DNA of 64,000 bases. It comes from Gemmatimonadota bacterium. GTDB taxonomy: Bacteria; Latescibacterota; UBA2968; UBA8231. Of this stretch, positions 50,102 through 59,555 are shown in pieces. The position numbers and the translations under genes were made by a program. Under the pieces are notes generated by a model, which saw only the letters and a list, made by a program, of their open reading frames with translations, was not told where the DNA came from and did not search any database. Location of the stretch: contig JABJJN010000003.1 in the NCBI GenBank assembly GCA_018660835.1, forward strand, positions 62,001-126,000, given 5' to 3'. Numbering within the stretch: the stretch's first letter is position 1; the number at the start of each line of letters is the position of its first letter.

Positions 50102-53100
50102 TCACTCGTGGCCGATGCGCAACTGATTGTTTTCCTGCGTGATTTCCAAGGCAGAACGATGTGGCGTCACGGCGACTCGATGAACTCGCTGCCAGTCTTC
50201 ATATGACAAAGGCACACGCAGGGACACGACACTCGGGCGCAGATTGACCGGTGCATCCAATGCGGGCAGATCTGTCTGCGCGATTGCGTTGTCGCGCCGA
50301 TCCAGTAGGCGCAAGGTAGATTCCCCCGCCCTTCTGGAACCAATATTGTGCACCGTCACGTGCACCACGCCGCCCTCTTCCTGCTGCCGATACGACACAT
50401 CATCGGGGCCGATGGCCAGATCAGGCAGCAGCGCCGGCTCGGGTCGAGCTTCTACCTGTCTGAGACGCAGCAATTGCATCTGCCCATAGGGTATGGGGAC
50501 GGTCATCCTCGTGCCCCGACGCACAGCGATCGAACGAATCTCTGTTTCGCCATCGAATACCCCGTCCTCGTTCGCATCAGCGCCGTTCTCCAAACGATAC
50601 TCGCCAGGCTCCAATTGCCACACGCGAATCTCGACCTGTTCTCGTGCCGGTTCGAAATTGTAGGCGCGCAGAGCGAGTTGTGTCGTCCGATTCTCGAGCA
50701 CGAGGCTGGCCAGATCCGTGCCGGCCTCTGTATAGCTGATGGCCAGACCAGGCCAATTCGACGTGCGACGGTGTCCGGCGGCATAGCCTCCCAGGTAGGC
50801 GAGGAACAGATTCTCATCCCACAATCCCCACAGTCGATCCGTGCTTGGCTGACCCTGGGTGTACAGATAGTGCGTCCCCTGTTTGTAGTCCTCGACCTTT
50901 TTCCGGTAGTAGTCAGCGAGGGGTGCCGAATCACCAGTAACAAACCACGTCTCGAAGGCGGTAGTTGGACGCTCTCTAAAAGCGGCGAAGCGTGCGTCTT
51001 CTAGAAGTCGATGCCGCTGCGAGGCAAAGTCGCGCAGCAACATGCTGCTGCCGCGTCGCCGCAGGGCCGGATAGAACCCGTCCTCATTGCTCAGTGCCCG
51101 TGCCGTATAGGTGCTGTCTCCAGACAGAAGTCCGGTGATAAAGAACTGATGCGGCATCGTATAGGAACGGTGGTACACACCTTCCACATACTCTTCGGCC
51201 GGGATCCGCACACTGATCGGTTTGGTAAAGCCTTGCTCACGAGATCTGGCGAAGTCATCGAGCCAGGAATCGGCCCACTCCCGATAGAAGGAAGTGAGCT
51301 TGGGGTCTCTATTGTACCACGACAGCATATGACCGAGAATCGTGAAGGCACTGTTGCCCATATTGTCGATGCCAAGATCCCCATCGGTGACGGCTTCAGT
51401 CGCTGAGAAATACCAGCTCTTGAAGTGACGGTGCCCCAGGGGTGTTTGCGTCGTGGCAAAATCGAGGACCGACACAGACTCCATCGACATTTCCACATAG
51501 CGTGGATCACCATATTCGGACAACACCAACAGCGGCCAGGCGCCGACAACTTCCTCCGCATTGTGGCCGACATCGTTGGTACGCATCGGATAGCCGCGAT
51601 AGAAGCCGGCATTCTTCCAGGTGCCATCCGTGACAGCACGCAGCAGATGGCGAATCTTCTCGTCTCCTGTGCAGAAATACATCCAGAAGGTTTCGCCTGT
51701 GAGTTGCGTGTCGTCTCCATAGCCACGCAGGATCCCTGTCTCCACATCGAGACGATGATCGTACCACCACTCAACAATGCTGAGAAACTGCTCGAGCAAC
51801 TCGCGCTGATACAGCGCCCACGCCGGCGCATCCGTTGGATTCTCCATCTGCGGCAGAGGAGGTCTCGTATAGGGCAGACTGCGCAGTGGCGCACTACGCG
51901 AATAGTCGACGTAGTCAGCGAGACGCTCGCGTGTATCAGGCCGCAGGATGTGCCAATACGTACCGACCACAGGGTCATGAGCCCCCAGACCCGTGCGAAT
52001 CAGGTGTTCCAACGGTGCCCACTCAGACCACAGGTAGTAATAATGCTCGTCGCCTGGCCACTTCCATGATCGCGTCCACGGATGCGGCTCCGAGTCAAAG
52101 GGGAAAGCCCGTTCCACCAGATCTCGTGCATCGGCAACAAACTGCTGCGCCGCCTTCTCGACAACGACCTCGTGCAGCGTCAGCTTGCTGTCATTGAGCT
52201 CAATCCACTCTCCGTGTCGAGGAACGATCCATATCCACAGACGACGTCCCTCTTCGAGCACGATATCACGAAAGTCGATGGACAGATCGAAAACCTGTGG
52301 ATTCTGTCCGTCCGTGAATTCGACCTTCACATCTGCATTGAACAGATCCCGCTCTTTCGTCACAGGATCGACGATGCGAATACGCAGCACACCCTCACTG
52401 CGATTCGCAGGAGGGATCATGGCCAACTGCAACCTGACACCACTGATCCCGGTCCTCGCATGCATCGCTTCACTGATCAGATGCAGTGGTCGCAGCGGCG
52501 ATAGCTCGATGGCCTTGAGTTTTTCTGTCGGCTCATCCACCATCTCGACCGCCGGTGAGCCGCCGCTGTGGTAGAGCGAATACACACCACCCTCCCACTC
52601 GACATCTCGCAGATCTGTAAAGCGGCCTGGACGCAGCACACGCTGGGTGTCGGCAGAGATCGCGGCACCCTGGCGTAGATCGTATGCCCAGAATTCACCG
52701 ACGCGCGCACCATGGCGATCGAGGACAAGCTTCTCGAACTCGACCGGTTCAGCCAGCATTCGACGCCGGACCAGTTTGTCCTCCCAGCCATCACGCTCGG
52801 GTCGTACTTCGTCCGTCCACAGTGAGCGCCCATCGCCCGTATGCACCGAGAAACGTGTTCCGTCGGACAGGACTCGCAGATAGTTGGCCCGTACGGGACC
52901 ACCATAGTCGATGCTCAATCGATCACTATTGGCAATCTCGATGTGACTCGTGGGCCAGCAGGTCGTGCGATTGCCATCGAGGGCACGCCACATCGGTTGA
53001 CGTGCATCCCGCGCATCCAGGGCGTGCAACGGCGTGATCGTCATGGGATGGCCAGCCCGTAGCACGGGGTAGTCGCTGCCCGCATCCAGTCCATAGGCAT

Positions 53101-54001
53101 GGGCCACATCGTTTTCGAGAGCCTGTGGGATCTGGCGTGTCGTGGCCGAGATCCGGACCGCGTCGGGTGCAGGCAATTCACCGCGATGCAGTGCTATGGC
53201 CTGGGCGCTGGTGAGGGCGCGGTCGAAGAGCAGCAACTCATCCACAGCCTGCATCGACTTCAGCTTGATGATGCCTGGAGTCATCATCTGTATCCACGCC
53301 GTCGTCCCCCAGCTGTCGACGAGTTTCTCGCCATCGATAAACAGCCGCATTCCCTGCGTGTGATCCCATGTCCACACAACGTGATGCCACGTATCAGGAT
53401 TCAGATCTGGCAGGGAAAATGGTTCGTCCTGGGCTTCCAGCGCGGGGCGAATCAGGGCGCGAGCGAAACCCTCGCGTAATACAGGGCTCGTACCGAGCAG
53501 AAACGTCGCGTAGTAGAGGTCCATCTGCCGACGTGAGTTGGGGCCCACGCCTGCCTCACGTGCATGAACCTGGAAGAACGTCCACAGATCACCCTCATTC
53601 GGCCGAAACCAGAAGGACACAGCCCCACGTTCCGCCGAGAAATTCCGCAGAGGGTCATAGACAAGGCACAGATTGCCAGTGACCGCCTCGCCGAAAGGTC
53701 CCTCTTCGTAGGCAATCTGCTGGTCTTTGTAGAACGGCTCAAAATAGGGTTCGATTGCCTCGGCACGACCACCAGCGTATGCGGCATGTAGTGTTCCATC
53801 AAAGGGCGCGTAGAAGGTGATGCCACGGGACGTGTAGAAGTCATTGCTGGCGTCTGCGGCGATGGGTAGATCTGCAGCATGCCCTGTTGCTGCAGCAAAG
53901 ACAGCCAACCTCATCGACCAGAGCCAGAGGCTTGCTGGAATCATCCATGACATCGGGCCTCGCCGCATCAGACGCTGCGACGCCAAGTGTTTCTCTATCA
54001 C
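50102..54001 (-). CDS. Large secreted LamG/CARDB protein, possible carbohydrate-active
   Basis: This 1299-residue exported protein starts at GTG 54001 with GGGAGG six bases upstream and a signal peptide ending near AADL (about residue 43). A LamG/concanavalin-like jelly roll covers about 60-280 (GAVSFWFRPNEGDLW, TWHHVVWTWDHTQGMRLFIDG). A discoidin-like segment follows (NRTTCWPTSHIEIANSDRLS). A large helical Trp/Tyr-rich region at about 640-1090 (SWKWPGDEHYYYLWSEWAPL, TDGTWKNAGFYRGYPM) is reminiscent of an (alpha/alpha) toroid. The C-terminal 100 residues resemble a CARDB domain (VTVHNIGSRRAGESTLRLL). I infer binding or degradation of a polysaccharide. Catalytic residues are not identified. 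Confidence 0.78.
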   Translation of the reverse strand: MIEKHLASQRLMRRGPMSWMIPASLWLWSMRLAVFAAATGHAADLPIAADASNDFYTSRGITFYAPFDGTLHAAYAGGRAEAIEPYFEPFYKDQQIAYEEGPFGEAVTGNLCLVYDPLRNFSAERGAVSFWFRPNEGDLWTFFQVHAREAGVGPNSRRQMDLYYATFLLGTSPVLREGFARALIRPALEAQDEPFSLPDLNPDTWHHVVWTWDHTQGMRLFIDGEKLVDSWGTTAWIQMMTPGIIKLKSMQAVDELLLFDRALTSAQAIALHRGELPAPDAVRISATTRQIPQALENDVAHAYGLDAGSDYPVLRAGHPMTITPLHALDARDARQPMWRALDGNRTTCWPTSHIEIANSDRLSIDYGGPVRANYLRVLSDGTRFSVHTGDGRSLWTDEVRPERDGWEDKLVRRRMLAEPVEFEKLVLDRHGARVGEFWAYDLRQGAAISADTQRVLRPGRFTDLRDVEWEGGVYSLYHSGGSPAVEMVDEPTEKLKAIELSPLRPLHLISEAMHARTGISGVRLQLAMIPPANRSEGVLRIRIVDPVTKERDLFNADVKVEFTDGQNPQVFDLSIDFRDIVLEEGRRLWIWIVPRHGEWIELNDSKLTLHEVVVEKAAQQFVADARDLVERAFPFDSEPHPWTRSWKWPGDEHYYYLWSEWAPLEHLIRTGLGAHDPVVGTYWHILRPDTRERLADYVDYSRSAPLRSLPYTRPPLPQMENPTDAPAWALYQRELLEQFLSIVEWWYDHRLDVETGILRGYGDDTQLTGETFWMYFCTGDEKIRHLLRAVTDGTWKNAGFYRGYPMRTNDVGHNAEEVVGAWPLLVLSEYGDPRYVEMSMESVSVLDFATTQTPLGHRHFKSWYFSATEAVTDGDLGIDNMGNSAFTILGHMLSWYNRDPKLTSFYREWADSWLDDFARSREQGFTKPISVRIPAEEYVEGVYHRSYTMPHQFFITGLLSGDSTYTARALSNEDGFYPALRRRGSSMLLRDFASQRHRLLEDARFAAFRERPTTAFETWFVTGDSAPLADYYRKKVEDYKQGTHYLYTQGQPSTDRLWGLWDENLFLAYLGGYAAGHRRTSNWPGLAISYTEAGTDLASLVLENRTTQLALRAYNFEPAREQVEIRVWQLEPGEYRLENGADANEDGVFDGETEIRSIAVRRGTRMTVPIPYGQMQLLRLRQVEARPEPALLPDLAIGPDDVSYRQQEEGGVVHVTVHNIGSRRAGESTLRLLDRRDNAIAQTDLPALDAPVNLRPSVVSLRVPLSYEDWQRVHRVAVTPHRSALEITQENNQLRIGHE

Positions 54002-54040
54002 TGTTGGCCTCCCTTGTTGTCAGAAAGTCCTGCGGCTGTG

Positions 54041-55465
54041 TCAGGCAAATTGGGCTGCGGCACCCATGCCCGCCGCATACCCACTCGACCATGCCCACTG
54101 AAAATTGAATCCCCCGAGCCGCCCCGTCACGTTGACGACCTCGCCACAGCAGTGGAGACCGGGCAGAAGGCGACTTTCGAGGGTACGGCGCTCGAGTTGG
54201 GCCAGAAGCACACCCCCCGCCGTGACTTCCGCCTTCTCATAGCCGTCGGTCCCTTGAAGTCTCAGATCAACCTGCGTCAGCGCCAAAAACAGTTGTCGTC
54301 GTCCACGCGTATCGATCTGCTTGACCTTGATATCGGGATCAAGGCCGGCCGCCCGGACGAGCCCCCCTACGAGGGCTCGGGGCAGGCGTGTCGACAGAGC
54401 GACGGCAAGATTCCGATCGCCCTGAGCGAAGAGATCCTTTGCCTGCGCCTCGAAGAGCTCTCTTGTAGGCGGCCGTGGTGTCAGTTTCGGTTGCAGACAG
54501 GCGCCGGGCGGCTTGGGTTGCCCTCTGTATTCGGACCAGACGCCGGCCGATTCGGAGAGACTCCAGAAGTCGGCGCGCAGGGTGACATCATCGGCGCCAT
54601 CGAGAGCGCGCTGACAGGCGCCACTCACGTCGAAGGCAACGGGACCTGTCGCTCCTTTGTGCGTCACCAGAAGACTACCTGCGGCGCGCGCCAGGGGGCG
54701 ATGGCGGGCACCGGACAGCTGTTCGGGCTCGACGCGTGTTGGCGACAAGGTCAGGACTGCGGCGACCGTTAACCCCGCCAGGCCTGCGAGGGGACCGTCC
54801 GGGTGGAGTCGCATCGACGTGAGGGCCGGCACAGGGGGCGCCATGGTGTGCCCGAGCTGGGCCAGTTGGGTCAGCCCGAAACCGCGCGAACCCGTCTTCG
54901 GCAGACTCTTGCCACCCGTCGCCAGAATCAGACGGTTTGCCTGCCATCTGCTCCCATCCGCGAGCGTCGCCGACCAGGAGAGAGATTCGGACGCTGGCGG
55001 GATGAGTCGGTCGACCTGGGCTGGGGCGATCAGAGGAATGCCGGCGTCTTCGACTGAGGCAAGCAGAGTCTGCAACACGTCACGCGCTTTGCCACTACAC
55101 GGAAAAAGCTTGCCCAACGCCTCCTGTTGTAGCCGACACCCACGCGATTCGAAAAAGGTCCGAATCGACTCGACAGGGAATTCCCGCAGCAGTCCTTTCA
55201 GCACACGCGGTGTGTCCGTCTCGTAGTCACCCTCATCGACATGGCCATTGGACACATTGCAGCGGCCACCACCAGACACGAGGATCTTGAGACCCAGTCG
55301 CGCTTCATTGTTCAGCAGCACGACATGAGGCGCATTGGCTGGCACATTTCGCCGACGACCGTCCGCGCCGATTGCACCGCGTGCCGCCAGAGCCGCAAAC
55401 AGACCCGCTGCACCGGCGCCAACGACAAGGATGTCACAGTGATGGTCATCCTGGTCAGAGTTCAT
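54041..55465 (-). CDS. HI0933/BaiN-family FAD-dependent oxidoreductase
   Basis: This 474-residue flavoprotein has an N-terminal FAD site ILVVGAGAAGLFAALAA, the family signature KILVSGGGRCNVSN, LILATGGKSLPKTGSRGFG and a C-terminal GLHCCGEVVNVTGRLGGFN with WAWSSGYAAG. These are the hallmarks of the HI0933 group, often named NAD(P)/FAD-dependent or aminoacetone oxidase-like. The reaction in this host is unknown. It lies 39 bases upstream of the large secreted protein gene on the same strand. Confidence 0.88.
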   Translation of the reverse strand: MNSDQDDHHCDILVVGAGAAGLFAALAARGAIGADGRRRNVPANAPHVVLLNNEARLGLKILVSGGGRCNVSNGHVDEGDYETDTPRVLKGLLREFPVESIRTFFESRGCRLQQEALGKLFPCSGKARDVLQTLLASVEDAGIPLIAPAQVDRLIPPASESLSWSATLADGSRWQANRLILATGGKSLPKTGSRGFGLTQLAQLGHTMAPPVPALTSMRLHPDGPLAGLAGLTVAAVLTLSPTRVEPEQLSGARHRPLARAAGSLLVTHKGATGPVAFDVSGACQRALDGADDVTLRADFWSLSESAGVWSEYRGQPKPPGACLQPKLTPRPPTRELFEAQAKDLFAQGDRNLAVALSTRLPRALVGGLVRAAGLDPDIKVKQIDTRGRRQLFLALTQVDLRLQGTDGYEKAEVTAGGVLLAQLERRTLESRLLPGLHCCGEVVNVTGRLGGFNFQWAWSSGYAAGMGAAAQFA

Positions 55466-55690
55466 CGCTGCTGCTCACTCAAGATGGACGTCCCCGTTTG
55501 ATGGGTGTTGGCGCGGCGATGGGTGCTGGTAGGCGATGATTGCAGGGCGTTGAAGCAACTGCCCGCCAACAGGTTAGTCTGATCGGCACCGCCCGAGCAA
55601 GGTCTTGCACACCGTGGGGGTCGCCCTCTGGGGGCAGTGCGACTATCGTTGATGCCGGAAAAACCCTCACCTGGCGACAAGGTCAACCAA

Positions 55691-57115
55691 ATGAACAAGA
55701 AGGACGAACTCGGCGTCTTGATCGAAGACGGCGCGCAGGACTGGCAGATCTTTCAACGCGCAGCAGATGACACAGCATCCATCACCCTGTCTGGTCGCTG
55801 GGTCACGGGTGAATCCTTTACGAAAGCCGTCGTCGTCGTCCGTCTCGTACGCGAAGCCGATGGCGAGGCCGTGACGCGCTCGCTGCAGTGGGTGCGCACA
55901 CGCACGAGAAAGTCGGGTGCGAAGTCAGGCACCTGGAGCATCACCCTCGACGCAGTCCCTGCGGGCGGTCTCTATCGCCTTGAAACGGTCTTGCAGTTGA
56001 GCAACGGCCCTGTGGAATGGGGACAACGGGGCGACATGGTGCATCACCTCGGCGTCGGCGATCTCTGGATCATCGCGGGGCAGAGCAATTCCGAGGGCCA
56101 CGGAAAATCACCCACACCGGACGCGCCGGAACTGGGCGTGCACGTCTTTCGGGCCCGCGGCGAATGGACTCTCGCATCTCACCCGTTGAATGATTCGACA
56201 CAGACACAATATCTGCCGAATCGCCTGGGCTCGAATCCATCTCACAGTCCGTGGCTCGTCTTCGCCAAGATCCTGAGATCCGAGCTGGGTGTGCCCATCG
56301 GCTTGATTCCCGCCGCCCTTGGTGGTTCGCCCCTGTCTGCGTGGACGCGGGGAGGCAAGAACAACCCATCCGGCGGAGTACTCTTCGACAACATGCTGCG
56401 TTACGCGGAGGATGCCCGTGCCAAACGTGTACGGGGCGTCGTGTGGTATCAGGGAGAATCCGATGCGGGTGGCGAGCAGCGTCGCGTGTATGCGCGCAAC
56501 TTCAAGCATTTCGTTGCGGATCTTCGCGCTAGTTTTGGCGACCGCGAGTTGCCCGTGATCACCGTGCAGCTGAATCGTGTCATGAGTGAACCGAGTACAG
56601 AAGGCGATGCCGGCTGGGATGGCATGCGCGAGATCCAGCGTCAACTGGCGCAGTCAATGCGCAATGTCTTCCTCATCTCGACCATTGACCTGAATCTTTC
56701 GGACTCGATCCACACCAACTCACTGGGTAATGTCACCATCGGCCAGCGCGCCGCGGCGACGGCCCTGGGCGGTGTCTTCGAGCGCGACGTCAAATTCCGT
56801 CATCCGAATTGTGTCACTGCAAAAAGGAAGACCGCACGCCGACTCGAGCTCCATTTCGATGACGTGGATGAGCGGTTGCACTTCGAGAATTTGATCCCCG
56901 CTGAGTTTCCCTTTGTCGTGCGCGATAAACAAGGCGATGTGCCTGTTGAAGGCTGGGCCATCCCGAGACCCGATCGTTTCGAGATTCGCTTACAGCGGAG
57001 TCTCGTCGGCAAAGCCGTCGTCATCGGCGCGCCGGGTACCTATCCCCCCTTCGTCGTACCTCAGGACGTGAGTGGTCATCGACCAATGCTCGGCTTCACA
57101 CAGGTCGTGGAATGA
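55691..57115 (+). CDS. Sialate O-acetylesterase-like (SASA domain) hydrolase
   Basis: This 474-residue protein has an N-terminal beta domain (about 1-115), then an SGNH-type SASA domain. Block I is IIAGQSNSEG (nucleophile Ser), followed by VVWYQGESDAG, and the Asp-His pair is in DSIHTNSLGN. It lacks a signal peptide. ATG 55691 with AAGG upstream is chosen; ATG 55652 and a codon at 55637 are alternatives. It is likely to deacetylate a sugar. It overlaps an SLC13 transporter gene (ATGA), suggesting uptake and processing of one substrate. Confidence 0.8.
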   Translation: MNKKDELGVLIEDGAQDWQIFQRAADDTASITLSGRWVTGESFTKAVVVVRLVREADGEAVTRSLQWVRTRTRKSGAKSGTWSITLDAVPAGGLYRLETVLQLSNGPVEWGQRGDMVHHLGVGDLWIIAGQSNSEGHGKSPTPDAPELGVHVFRARGEWTLASHPLNDSTQTQYLPNRLGSNPSHSPWLVFAKILRSELGVPIGLIPAALGGSPLSAWTRGGKNNPSGGVLFDNMLRYAEDARAKRVRGVVWYQGESDAGGEQRRVYARNFKHFVADLRASFGDRELPVITVQLNRVMSEPSTEGDAGWDGMREIQRQLAQSMRNVFLISTIDLNLSDSIHTNSLGNVTIGQRAAATALGGVFERDVKFRHPNCVTAKRKTARRLELHFDDVDERLHFENLIPAEFPFVVRDKQGDVPVEGWAIPRPDRFEIRLQRSLVGKAVVIGAPGTYPPFVVPQDVSGHRPMLGFTQVVE

Positions 57116-58578
57116 TCGTTTCACGTCAGTCAGCTGGTCTGGTCGGTGGCTTGCTGCTATTTGCTCTGGCGTTGCTATTGCCGACACCTGCCGGGATGAG
57201 CCCCGTGGCGCAACGAGCTGCGGCGGTCACCCTGCTGATGGCCGTGTGGTGGATGACGGAAGCCATTCCGATTGCAGCGACGGCCTTCGTTCCCGCCGCA
57301 CTGTTCCCCTTGCTAGGCATCCTTGACGCCAAGGCGACGGCGGCAAACTACGGGCACAATTATGTGCTCATGTTTCTCGCCGGCTTTTTCATCGCTCGTG
57401 CCTTCGAGGTACATCAACTACATCGGCGCATCGCCCTGAATCTGATCCATCGAATCGGTACCAGCAGACGCTTGATCATACTCTCCTTCATGCTCGCCAC
57501 CGCGTTGCTGTCCATGTGGATCGCCAATGTGGCAGTGACCTTGTTGATGTTGCCTATCGGCATGGCGATCGCATCCCGCGACGATGGCAAAGGGGGAGGC
57601 TTCGCTGTGGCGCTGATGCTTGCCATCGCCTACAGCGCCAGCATCGGCGGCACGGGGTCACTGGTGGGCACACCACCGAATATGGTTTTCGTCGGCATGG
57701 TGAAGACCATGTATCCGCAGGCGCCGGATGTGACCTTCGTCGACTGGATGGAGATCGGCATCCCCTTTGTGATATGTATGCTGCCCGTTACCTGGTTCTT
57801 TTTGACGCGCTCCTTTGGCGTCACAGGGAGCTTCTCTGGCAGCCGCGAAATTATCACCGGTGAACTGCAAGCCCTCGGGCCGATGCAACCTGGTGAGCAA
57901 CGTGTATTAGGAATTTTTCTGCTCACGGGTCTCGGTTGGATCTTCCGTGATGTGTGGGCTGAAGCGATGGGTGTAGAGCATCTGGTCCACGATGCGACCG
58001 TCGCCGTCGCCGCCGCATTGGCACTGTTTGTACTGCCCGCCGGTGGCAGCGAGACAAAGGGGACCCGGCTGCTCGACTGGCAGCAGGCACAGACGGTACC
58101 CTGGGGCGTGGCCATGATCGTCGGTGGCGGTTATGCCATTGCCAAGGGCTTCGCCGCGACGGGACTGGCCACCTGGCTGGGTGGTGCGATGGCACCCATC
58201 GCCGCCTTGCCCGTGCCCGTCATCGTCCTGCTTGTGGTCCTGTTCATGACCTTCATCACCGAGATCAATTCGAATACAGCAACGGCGAGTATCTTCCTGC
58301 CCGTGTTGGCGACCATGGCCGCTGCAGGAAACACCCACCCTTTTCTCCTGATGATTCCCGCCACCTTCGCCTGCTCTTGTGCATTTATGCTGCCTTCAGG
58401 CACGGGACCCAATGCGGTGATCTTTGGTAGTGGCCAAGTGACCATTCCACAGATGTCACGAGCGGGTTTGCGCATGAATCTCATTTCTGTGGTGGTATTG
58501 TCCATGATCATGGTGCTCTTCGTCATCCCCCTACTCAATATCTCAGGAACTGTTCCTGAATGGGCCATCCTTCCATGA
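57112..58578 (+). CDS. SLC13/DASS-family sodium:anion symporter
   Basis: Inner-membrane transporter of 488 residues with about eleven to twelve membrane segments. Family motifs are VWWMTEAIPIAATAFVPAAL near the N-terminus, the first substrate loop SIGGTGSLVGTPPNMVF, the second EINSNTATASIFLPVL (SNT motif), and MLPSGTGPNAVIFGSG. Members import di- and tricarboxylates or sulfate with sodium. It is coupled to the esterase upstream and to the dehydrogenase downstream by four-base overlaps. Confidence 0.92.
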   Translation: MIVSRQSAGLVGGLLLFALALLLPTPAGMSPVAQRAAAVTLLMAVWWMTEAIPIAATAFVPAALFPLLGILDAKATAANYGHNYVLMFLAGFFIARAFEVHQLHRRIALNLIHRIGTSRRLIILSFMLATALLSMWIANVAVTLLMLPIGMAIASRDDGKGGGFAVALMLAIAYSASIGGTGSLVGTPPNMVFVGMVKTMYPQAPDVTFVDWMEIGIPFVICMLPVTWFFLTRSFGVTGSFSGSREIITGELQALGPMQPGEQRVLGIFLLTGLGWIFRDVWAEAMGVEHLVHDATVAVAAALALFVLPAGGSETKGTRLLDWQQAQTVPWGVAMIVGGGYAIAKGFAATGLATWLGGAMAPIAALPVPVIVLLVVLFMTFITEINSNTATASIFLPVLATMAAAGNTHPFLLMIPATFACSCAFMLPSGTGPNAVIFGSGQVTIPQMSRAGLRMNLISVVVLSMIMVLFVIPLLNISGTVPEWAILP

Positions 58579-59552
58579 GTACGCAGGCAGTCGTTTTTTC
58601 CGGCGTGGATCAAGTCGAAATCCAGCAGATCAACGTCCCCCCTCCCGCAGCGGGAGAAGTGCAGATTCAGACCCACTTTTCCAGCATCAGTTCAGGCACT
58701 GAGGGCTGGGCTCTGCACAACGAGTTCACGTGGGCAGCGACACCCTTTCCAGCGGTTCCGGGCTATCAACGAGTCGGTACGATCACCGCCGTGGGAGCTG
58801 ATGTCACAGGCTGGAAGGAGGGCGACGCCGTGATGGCGACCATGGGCAGTTGGACAGCCTCCCCCGTCCCCTTCTGGGGTTCACATGTGGGCACGGCCAA
58901 TTCGAAACTCGAGCATCTATTCCGTATGCCTGCCGGTGTGAATCCCGTGGACGCTGCGGCGACCGTCGTGATTCAGGTGGGATACAATGCCGCGTATCGC
59001 CCCTACATGGAGCCCGGTGATTGGGTTGTCGTGTATGGCGATGGCCCCATCGGCCAGTTCGGCGCGCAGGCGGCACGCGCTCGTGGCGCCCGCACCATCC
59101 TTGTCGGCCATCGTCAGATGCGCTTGGACGCAGCAGCAGCCCATAGTGCGGATCATGCCTTGCTCGAAGCGGCGGATACAGTCGAGCAGATACAGGCCCT
59201 GACGGGACAGCAACACGTACCCATTGTCATCGACACCGTGCAGAGACCGCAGGTTCAGGCAGCTTACATGCCCCTGCTGGAGCGGGAACAGGGGCAGATC
59301 GTCTATTCAGGATTCTCACCCGAGGATACCTGGGCGAGTATGGCGGATCTGCACAAGAGTGAATTGACGACGCACTATATCAGTGGCATCACGCGGCCGC
59401 GCATGGAGGCAACCCTCGATCTGATCGCTGCCGGCGAACTGCGCCTGGAGCCCTTGATCTCACATCGGGTCAGCTATGAGCAGGCACCACAGATGTATCG
59501 GATGATCGATACGCGTTCGGAGCCCTTCCTGGGCATCCTTTTCGAGTGGTAG
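58575..59552 (+). CDS. Zinc-binding-type (MDR superfamily) dehydrogenase
   Basis: This 325-residue medium-chain dehydrogenase/reductase has an N-terminal GroES-like domain (GEVQIQTHFSSISSGTEGW) in which the usual Cys of the catalytic zinc site is Ser. Then come GYQRVGTITAVGADVTGWKEGD and the NAD(P) site VVVYGDGPIGQFGAQAARARG. The loss of a classical GHE/Cys zinc set places it with BchC- or L-threonine-dehydrogenase-like relatives of unclear substrate. ATG 58575 overlaps the transporter stop. Confidence 0.82.
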   Translation: MSTQAVVFSGVDQVEIQQINVPPPAAGEVQIQTHFSSISSGTEGWALHNEFTWAATPFPAVPGYQRVGTITAVGADVTGWKEGDAVMATMGSWTASPVPFWGSHVGTANSKLEHLFRMPAGVNPVDAAATVVIQVGYNAAYRPYMEPGDWVVVYGDGPIGQFGAQAARARGARTILVGHRQMRLDAAAAHSADHALLEAADTVEQIQALTGQQHVPIVIDTVQRPQVQAAYMPLLEREQGQIVYSGFSPEDTWASMADLHKSELTTHYISGITRPRMEATLDLIAAGELRLEPLISHRVSYEQAPQMYRMIDTRSEPFLGILFEW

Positions 59553-59555
59553 CCC

